Of a DNA stretch of 47,955 nt, positions 42,468-47,955 are shown piece after piece. The stretch is from Gammaproteobacteria bacterium (GTDB lineage: Bacteria; Pseudomonadota; Gammaproteobacteria; Eutrophobiales; Eutrophobiaceae), in NCBI GenBank assembly GCA_026710545.1, contig JAPOQU010000005.1, positions 1-47,955 on the forward strand. The letters run 5' to 3'. Numbering within the stretch: position 1 is the first letter of the stretch; every line of letters starts with the position of its first letter. A program made the translations under genes and the position numbers. The notes under the pieces are model-generated. The model made no database searches. It was given only the letters and a program-made list of their open reading frames with translations, and was not told the origin of the DNA.

Positions 42468-42600
42468 ATCCGCAGATTACGCAGATTTACGCAGATTAAA
42501 AAGAAAGTTCTTAAACATGGACTGTAGTAAATATCATGCTGAAACCACAGTCCACACTAAATAGATTATTCATCTGCGCTAATCTGCGTAATCTGCGGAT
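42468..42600 (+). repeat. 133-bp MITE-like element, copy B
   Basis: It starts ATCCGCAGATTACGCAGATT and ends with the perfect 20-bp inverted repeat. Its sequence differs from the reverse complement of copy C at only two of 133 positions by my comparison. It lies between the two pump genes and is in the opposite orientation to C. A further 12-bp scrap of the same end follows at 42609-42620. Confidence 0.9.
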
Positions 42601-42630
42601 AAAAAAAGGTAATCTGCGGACAATATAAAC

Positions 42631-45600
42631 ATGTTCCGGTTTGCTATTGAAAAACCCCTGATTGTCGCCGTGGCGGTTCTGATCATCTGCCTGTTCGGCG
42701 TGCTGGCCCTGTTTCGCGTGCCCATACAGATGGTCCCTGACCTTGACGTCAGGGTAATCACCGTTATTACGACCTGGCCCGGCGCGACGCCACAGGACGT
42801 GGAGAAGGAGATCATCATCGAGCAGGAGGAATACCTGCGCCGTATCCCGGGACTGGATCGCATGATTTCAATGGCCGAAACCGGTCTCGGCCGGATTGAC
42901 CTGGAATTTCCCTACGGGGTGGATATCAACGAGGTTCTGATCCGGGCCAACAACGCTCTCACCCAGGTGCCGGGTTACCCGGAAAACGTCGATGAGCCGC
43001 GTCTCGTCGCCAGTTCCTCCGAAAATCCGTTCATGTTTTTTTCCGTTCAACCCCTGCAGGGTAATCCGCTGGACGTGGACATGATGGAAATGCGTGATTT
43101 CCTGGAGGATCGCGTGCGCGTTCAGGTAGAGCGGGTGCCGGGCGTTTCGGAAGTGACCATGTATGGCGGTGCGGAGCGGCAGATCAAGATCCACGTGGAC
43201 CCCGTCAAGCTGGCCGAGCGTCAGATCACCCTGTCTGAGGTCCGCAACGCCATCCGCACGCGTAACCGTGACGTTTCCGGTGGTGACCTGGACAGCGGTA
43301 AACGCCGCTACCTGCTGAGGACGGTAGGCCGTTTCAAGACCATCGCAGATATGGAAGAGTTGGTAATCGCCCGTCGTGACGGCGCGTTTGTACGGCTGCG
43401 CGACCTGGGCTATGTCGAACTGTCCACCTTTGAAGCTGACACCTACTTCTATTCAAAGGGATTACCGACCATCAGCTTTGGCGTAGTCCGGCAAATCGGA
43501 GCCAACGTGGTGGAAGTAAAGCGCAATGTCATCAGGAAAGTGGAGGAACTGAACGCCGGCCTGTTGAAAGAACGGGGCATGCGCATGGAATACAACTTCG
43601 ATGACGTGCAATACATCACCGATTCCGTGGCCAACGTCCGCAAAAACCTGGTTATCGGCGCCTTGCTGGCTACCTTCGTCCTGTTCCTGTTCCTCAGGTC
43701 CCCTTCAGCCACCGTCATCGGCGCTATCGGTATTCCCGTCTGTACCCTTGCCGCGTTTCTCGGGTTGCTCATCAGCGGGCGCACGATCAACGTGATTTCC
43801 CTGGCAGGTGTCGCGTTTGCCATCGGCATGACCCTGGATAACAGCATCGTGGTGCTGGAGAACATCTACCGTCACAGGTCGGCAGGAAAGGATCGCCGGC
43901 AAGCCGCGCAGGACGGCGTGGCCGAGGTGTGGCCGGCGCTGCTGGCCTCCACCCTGACAACGGTGTTCGTGTTTATTCCGATCATCTTCATCAGGCAGGA
44001 GGCGGGTCAATTATACTCGGATATTGCGGTCGCGATTTCTGCATCCATACTGATGTCGCTGCTGGTTGCGACACTGGTGGTGCCGGCATTGTGTAACCGG
44101 TTTCTTTCCCTGGAGAGGGATAACATGTTCGGTGTCGCCGCGTTGTATTCCATGGGACAACAGTTCGGCGAGATGCTCAACGGGTTCGTACATTGGTTGA
44201 TGGGGGGTATCACCCGGCGCCTGGCCCTGGTGGCCGTGGTAGCCGTTATCACGTTGTTCATCTTTGCCTCCATCCCCAAGGCGGAATACCTGCCGGAGGC
44301 GGAGGAGCAGAAGGTATTCGTGCGCCTGTTTGCGCCGCCGGGCTATAACATTGACGAGATGCACGCGATCCACCGGGACGTGGATGACTTCCTGGTGCCG
44401 CATATCGGTGAAGACCCGGAAAAATACGCCAGCGGAGCATCCGCCATGCCGGGGCTGAACTATGTAATCGGCTATGCCACTGCGAAATTCAGCGTGCTTA
44501 TGCCGGAGGCCACATCCAAGCGCCAGGTTGACGACATGCTCAGGATTGTCATGGGGAAGATTCGCGAGATCCCGGGGATCCATTCCTTTGCATCCCGGGG
44601 GTCCATTTTCTCCGGCAATATGGGCGGTTCGAGGAGCATCAACCTGGAGTTGAGCGGCACTGACCTGGTAGGCGTGTTCGATGCCGGCCGCCTTGCTTTT
44701 GCCAGGGCCCGGTCCGTGTTTGAGAACCCGCAGATTCGCCCGCAACCCTCCAGCCTGTCCATAGGGCAACCGCTGGTGGAAATACGTCCGGACTGGGAAC
44801 GGGCCAGTGAACTGGGTATCAATGCCGGGGACCTGGGCTACACCATCTGGGCCTTCTCGGATGGCGCGTTCGTGGATGAGTTCTTCCTGGGAGACGAGAA
44901 GATCGACATGTTCCTGTATTCCACCTTCGGTACTATCGAACGTCCTGGAGACGTGGATAACATCATGCTGTATTCACCCCGGGGCGGTATTGTTCCGCTG
45001 GGCGCCGTGGCAGAGGTGAGGCAGACCGTCAATACGGGGACCATCCGCCGGGTGGACGGTGAGCGTACCATCACCCTGGGCATCGTCCCTCCCCGGGACG
45101 TTCCACTGGAGCAGGGCGTCGAAACGGTCAAGCGCGATATTATCGACGAACTGAGGAAATCAGGCGAGGTGGGAGATGACATCAGCATGACCATCACCGG
45201 CGCCAGCGACCAGCTCGAAGAAACCCGTGACGCCCTGAAGGGGAACTTCATCATCGCCGTCTTCATTTCCTACCTGCTGCTGGTGGCCATCTTCTCGCAC
45301 TGGGGTTATCCGCTGCTGGTCATGACCACCGTCCCCGTCGGCATCGGCGGCGGGTTGTTCGGGTTGTGGCTGCTGAACGCCGTCGGGGGCAACCTGTCGC
45401 TGCTGGGTATGACGGACATACACCAGTCCTTTGACGTGATCACCATGCTGGGCTTCCTGATCCTGATCGGCACGGTGGTGAACAACCCCATCCTGATCAT
45501 CGACCGCACCATGCGCAACATCAAGAGCAGGGGGATGGCATCGGTGGACGCGGTACTGGAGAGCACCCGCGCCCGCATCAGGCCGATTATGATTTCCAGC

Positions 45601-45807
45601 ATCACGACCATATTCGGCCTGTCGCCCCTGGTTTTCAACCCGGGCGCCGGCACGGAGTTGTACCGAGGCCTGGGGGTAATCGTCATGTTCGGTTTGCTGT
45701 TCTCGACTGTGATCACGTTGACGTTCATGCCGACGTTGCTGTCGCTGACGTTGCAGTTCAGGGACTGGCTGAGACCGTCCGCTGATTATGTGAATGAACG
45801 AAGATAA
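42631..45807 (+). CDS. RND efflux permease, second copy
   Basis: A 1058-residue paralogue of the preceding permease, same length and the same C-terminal RPSADYVNERR. MFRFAIEKPLIVAVAVLIIC opens helix 1; GMTLDNSIVVLENIYRH carries the proton-relay Asp. Differences are spread over the periplasmic porter regions, for example KFSVLMPEATSKRQVDDML against NMILVESTSTGQVNDLL, which suggests separate substrate ranges or two halves of a heteromeric trimer as in MdtBC. It is flanked by inverted copies B and C of the 133-bp element. Confidence 0.95.
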   Translation: MFRFAIEKPLIVAVAVLIICLFGVLALFRVPIQMVPDLDVRVITVITTWPGATPQDVEKEIIIEQEEYLRRIPGLDRMISMAETGLGRIDLEFPYGVDINEVLIRANNALTQVPGYPENVDEPRLVASSSENPFMFFSVQPLQGNPLDVDMMEMRDFLEDRVRVQVERVPGVSEVTMYGGAERQIKIHVDPVKLAERQITLSEVRNAIRTRNRDVSGGDLDSGKRRYLLRTVGRFKTIADMEELVIARRDGAFVRLRDLGYVELSTFEADTYFYSKGLPTISFGVVRQIGANVVEVKRNVIRKVEELNAGLLKERGMRMEYNFDDVQYITDSVANVRKNLVIGALLATFVLFLFLRSPSATVIGAIGIPVCTLAAFLGLLISGRTINVISLAGVAFAIGMTLDNSIVVLENIYRHRSAGKDRRQAAQDGVAEVWPALLASTLTTVFVFIPIIFIRQEAGQLYSDIAVAISASILMSLLVATLVVPALCNRFLSLERDNMFGVAALYSMGQQFGEMLNGFVHWLMGGITRRLALVAVVAVITLFIFASIPKAEYLPEAEEQKVFVRLFAPPGYNIDEMHAIHRDVDDFLVPHIGEDPEKYASGASAMPGLNYVIGYATAKFSVLMPEATSKRQVDDMLRIVMGKIREIPGIHSFASRGSIFSGNMGGSRSINLELSGTDLVGVFDAGRLAFARARSVFENPQIRPQPSSLSIGQPLVEIRPDWERASELGINAGDLGYTIWAFSDGAFVDEFFLGDEKIDMFLYSTFGTIERPGDVDNIMLYSPRGGIVPLGAVAEVRQTVNTGTIRRVDGERTITLGIVPPRDVPLEQGVETVKRDIIDELRKSGEVGDDISMTITGASDQLEETRDALKGNFIIAVFISYLLLVAIFSHWGYPLLVMTTVPVGIGGGLFGLWLLNAVGGNLSLLGMTDIHQSFDVITMLGFLILIGTVVNNPILIIDRTMRNIKSRGMASVDAVLESTRARIRPIMISSITTIFGLSPLVFNPGAGTELYRGLGVIVMFGLLFSTVITLTFMPTLLSLTLQFRDWLRPSADYVNERR

Positions 45808-45810
45808 ATT

Positions 45811-45943
45811 ATCCGCAGATTACGCAGATTAGCGCAGATGAATAATCTATTTAGTGTGGACTGTGGTTTCAGCATGATATTTACTGCAGTCCATGTTTAA
45901 GCACTTTCTTTTTAATCTGCGTAAATCTGCGTAATCTGCGGAT
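45811..45943 (-). repeat. 133-bp MITE-like element, copy C
   Basis: The inverted twin of copy B, beginning 3 bp after the second pump gene. Its last two bases, AT, together with the next G form the hemW start codon at 45942-45944. The terminal inverted repeat is 20 bp perfect, extending imperfectly to about 29 bp. No coding sequence inside. Confidence 0.9.
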
Positions 45944-47090
45944 GAATCTTTTAAACACTCTGCCGTTAGCGCTATATATCCACCTGCCCTGGTGTGTCAG
46001 GAAGTGTCCCTACTGTGATTTCAATTCCCATGAAATTAAAGGCGGGTCCTTCCCGGAGCGGGAATACGTCGCCGCCCTGGTGCGGGACCTGGAATTCAGC
46101 GCCGGGTTGTTCCAGGGCAGGGAACTTGCTTCCGTGTTCCTGGGTGGTGGTACGCCAAGCCTGATATCGGCGGAAGGTATCGGTGCGATCCTCGACGCTG
46201 TCGAGGCCGTCTCCGCACGATCCGCCGACACTGAAATCACCCTGGAAGCAAACCCCGGGACGGTCGAAAGCGAACGTTTTGCCGGTTACCGCAGCCTGGG
46301 CGTGAACCGGCTGTCCATCGGCGTACAAAGTCTCGATAACGCCAAACTGGCGGCCCTGGGCAGGATTCACGACAGCGATGAAGCGGAAGCTGCGTTTGAA
46401 ACAGCCGTCGGCGCCGGGTTTACCAACATCAATATCGACCTCATGTACGGGTTGCCGGGACAGACCGTGGAAGATGCCCTGTCGGACCTGGCGGCAGCGG
46501 CAAGTCTTGCGCCGGCGCATATCTCCTGGTATCAACTCACCATCGAACCCAATACCGTATTTCACGCAAAACCGCCTACATTACCCGGTGATGATCTGAT
46601 CTGGGAGATGCAGACCAGCGGCCAGGATTTCCTTGCCGGGCAGCACTACCGGCAATACGAGGTGTCCGCATGGTCCAGGGAAGGTTATGAATGCCGGCAT
46701 AACCTGAATTACTGGGAATTCGGTGACTATATCGGCATCGGCGCCGGCGCCCACGGCAAGATCAGCGCCGGGACGGTAACACGGGAGGCCCGCCTGCGCG
46801 TGCCGGCGAGTTATATCCGTAATGCCGGGACCGGATCGGTCATTGCCGAGCATAAAGTGCTGGCGCAGGAGGACCTCGTCCTGGAATTCATGCTGAATGC
46901 GTTGCGCCTGAAGGACGGTGTGCCGGCGGGTTATTTTACCGGCAGGACCGGTTTGGCGCCGGACGCCATTCGTGAGCAGGTCGATGCCGCCGGCAAAGAG
47001 GGCCTGCTGGAAGCCGGACCGGGGCGGATAAAGGCAACGGAAAAAGGCGCGCGCTACCTCAATGACTTGTTACAATACTTCACGCCTTGA
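45942..47090 (+). CDS. hemW: HemW, radical SAM heme chaperone
   Basis: A 382-residue radical SAM protein. The cluster cysteines are C18, C22 and C25 in PWCVRKCPYCDFNSH. FLGGGTPSLI, TLEANPGTVE, GVNRLSIGVQSLDNAKLAAL and NIDLMYGLPGQT are the family's downstream motifs, and the HemW-type C-terminal domain follows. It delivers heme to target proteins; it is not a coproporphyrinogen oxidase. The start codon straddles the end of repeat copy C, leaving a leader made entirely of repeat. A nitroreductase gene follows by 16 bp. Confidence 0.95.
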   Translation: MNLLNTLPLALYIHLPWCVRKCPYCDFNSHEIKGGSFPEREYVAALVRDLEFSAGLFQGRELASVFLGGGTPSLISAEGIGAILDAVEAVSARSADTEITLEANPGTVESERFAGYRSLGVNRLSIGVQSLDNAKLAALGRIHDSDEAEAAFETAVGAGFTNINIDLMYGLPGQTVEDALSDLAAAASLAPAHISWYQLTIEPNTVFHAKPPTLPGDDLIWEMQTSGQDFLAGQHYRQYEVSAWSREGYECRHNLNYWEFGDYIGIGAGAHGKISAGTVTREARLRVPASYIRNAGTGSVIAEHKVLAQEDLVLEFMLNALRLKDGVPAGYFTGRTGLAPDAIREQVDAAGKEGLLEAGPGRIKATEKGARYLNDLLQYFTP

Positions 47091-47106
47091 TCCGGATTAC
47101 GATTAA

Positions 47107-47655
47107 ATGGAACTGAAAGACCTCGTCAAAAGCCGGCGCACCATACACCAGTTCAAGCCAGACTCTCTTCCTGATGAAGCCATACTGAGAGCGGCGATGG
47201 AACAGGCCATCTGGGCGCCCAATCATTACCTGACGCAACCCTGGCGCTTCTATTTGCTGGGTGAAAAAAGCAAAAACCGGATATGCTTACTGAACGCGGA
47301 ACTTGTCCATGAAAAACAGGGCGAAAGAGCGGCAGAGATCAAGTTCAAACGCTGGCGTGAAGTTCCTGGCTGGCTGGTCCTGACCTGCCTGAAGTCTGAT
47401 GATGAGGTCACCATGCGGGAAAACTATGCCTCCTGTTGTTGCGTCGCCCAGAACCTGATGCTGCTGCTGTGGGAGCAGGGGATAGGTGTGAAATGGACCA
47501 CCGGCGCGGTGACCCGGACAAGAGCTTTCCATGACATCGTTGGGGTGGACCGAGAACAGGAAGAGGTGGTAGGCATGTTCTGGTACGGTTTCCCGGCAGA
47601 TATTCCGGGGGCTGAGCGCAAGACCCTGGAGCAGGTCCTTACGGAACTTCCCTGA
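47107..47655 (+). CDS. Nitroreductase-family protein
   Basis: A 182-residue FMN-dependent oxidoreductase. MELKDLVKSRRTIHQFKPDS is the nitroreductase N-terminus with the FMN phosphate-binding SRRTIHQF. APNHYLTQPWRFY and the C-terminal GMFWYGFP run contact FMN. Usually NAD(P)H-dependent. It lies 16 bp after hemW and is probably co-transcribed; two palindromes directly downstream may end transcription. Confidence 0.9.
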   Translation: MELKDLVKSRRTIHQFKPDSLPDEAILRAAMEQAIWAPNHYLTQPWRFYLLGEKSKNRICLLNAELVHEKQGERAAEIKFKRWREVPGWLVLTCLKSDDEVTMRENYASCCCVAQNLMLLLWEQGIGVKWTTGAVTRTRAFHDIVGVDREQEEVVGMFWYGFPADIPGAERKTLEQVLTELP

Positions 47656-47675
47656 CCCCTTTGATTTGGAGTTTT

Positions 47676-47699
47676 GGGGACAGAATTAATTCTGTCCCC
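47676..47699. repeat. REP-like palindrome, GGGGACAG head (1 of 2)
   Basis: Perfect 12-bp arms GGGGACAGAATT and AATTCTGTCCCC with no loop base. Same head as the palindrome at 1747-1771. It lies between the convergent nitroreductase gene and the minus-strand gene at the right edge, so it may serve as a bidirectional terminator. Confidence 0.85.
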
Positions 47700-47714
47700 G
47701 GCCTGAGTTATGTC

Positions 47715-47739
47715 GGGGACGGATTTTAAATCCGTCCCC
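47715..47739. repeat. REP-like palindrome, GGGGACGG variant (2 of 2)
   Basis: Arms GGGGACGGATTT and AAATCCGTCCCC around a central T, 15 bp after the previous one. The pair forms a BIME-like doublet between convergent genes. Confidence 0.85.
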
Positions 47740-47756
47740 ATTTTCTCCCTGTATTT

Positions 47757-47955
47757 TTACTCTGACCCCGAAGGTACAGGCGGTTTCACGCGCACGGTCA
47801 CTATATCCGTGTCATGGAATTGCTGGTGGCGCACGGATGATGCAAGAGGCCGCAACAGCCGCAACGAGTCCTCCCGCTCAATGGATATTTCGTCTGTCTG
47901 CTCGCCCGGCAGCGCAAGCTGGTCCTGCAGGTTCTCCTCCCTGGGCGCGATGACC
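47757..47955 (-). CDS. Partial: C-terminus of an unidentified protein
   Basis: A minus-strand open frame entering from the right edge and ending in TAA at 47757-47759. The 65 visible residues include EDSLRLLRPLASSVRHQQ and DTDIVTVRVKPPVPSGSE. I do not recognise them. The frame is open throughout and the acidic/basic pattern looks like real protein, but family and function cannot be given. Confidence 0.5.
   Translation of the reverse strand, partial: VIAPREENLQDQLALPGEQTDEISIEREDSLRLLRPLASSVRHQQFHDTDIVTVRVKPPVPSGSE

Noticed and set aside
39254..45807. Broken proton relay in both RND pumps (Asn where AcrB has its second Asp)
   Set aside because: The LDNSIVVLEN form is common in functional members of the superfamily, so it is not evidence of loss.

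Overview
The window reads as a chromosomal segment of a gammaproteobacterium, probably environmental and uncultured. The housekeeping genes yicC, rdgB and hemW, the RND pumps, the DPP-IV-type peptidase and the ureide enzymes are all of proteobacterial type. The core genes are GC-rich. The CRISPR, restriction-modification and toxin-antitoxin stretches are visibly more AT-rich, as expected of transferred DNA. I saw no rRNA, tRNA or transposase gene.

Layout: 1-10.5 kb is a catabolic block. It holds the start of a putative dihydroxypyridine-dioxygenase-like gene, a molybdenum hydroxylase (a FAD/2Fe-2S fusion plus a Mo-binding subunit), a membrane protein of unknown function, a FitAB-type toxin-antitoxin (TA) pair, a minus-strand trio (sulfatase, PhzS-like flavin monooxygenase, TauD-like dioxygenase) and a divergent amidohydrolase-type decarboxylase. 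10.7-24.4 kb is a defence island: a small membrane coiled-coil protein, a five-repeat CRISPR array, cas2 and a cas4-cas1 fusion, a Phd/PIN TA pair upstream of and co-directional with them, a decayed second TA pair, the type I-G effector genes csb2-csb1-csb3-cas3, and an ApaLI-like restriction-modification pair. 24.5-30.9 kb returns to metabolism: TPR protein, CoxG-like protein, purine phosphoribosyltransferase, allantoicase, allantoinase (PuuE), an MFS transporter and OHCU decarboxylase, so most of a urate/ureide pathway.

30.9-34.1 kb is a cluster of TA modules (VapBC, a MazEF-like pair with a truncated toxin, HigBA-like), followed by a DUF4143-type ATPase behind a large DNA palindrome. A 72-bp relic of an S9-peptidase 3' end lies before the ATPase gene, and the intact S9 peptidase gene lies after it. 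34.1-47.7 kb carries the S9 peptidase, yicC, rdgB, an RND adaptor, two tandem RND pumps, hemW and a nitroreductase. Almost every spacer in that last stretch is filled by a short palindromic repeat, including three copies of a 133-bp MITE-like element.

The most distinctive points are: (1) a TA operon whose promoter, by layout, should also drive the CRISPR adaptation genes; (2) a double-hairpin element inserted in frame that appears to have fused two molybdenum-hydroxylase subunits; (3) a 133-bp element flanking the second RND gene in inverted orientation and supplying the hemW start codon. All functional calls come from reading the sequence; no database search was run.
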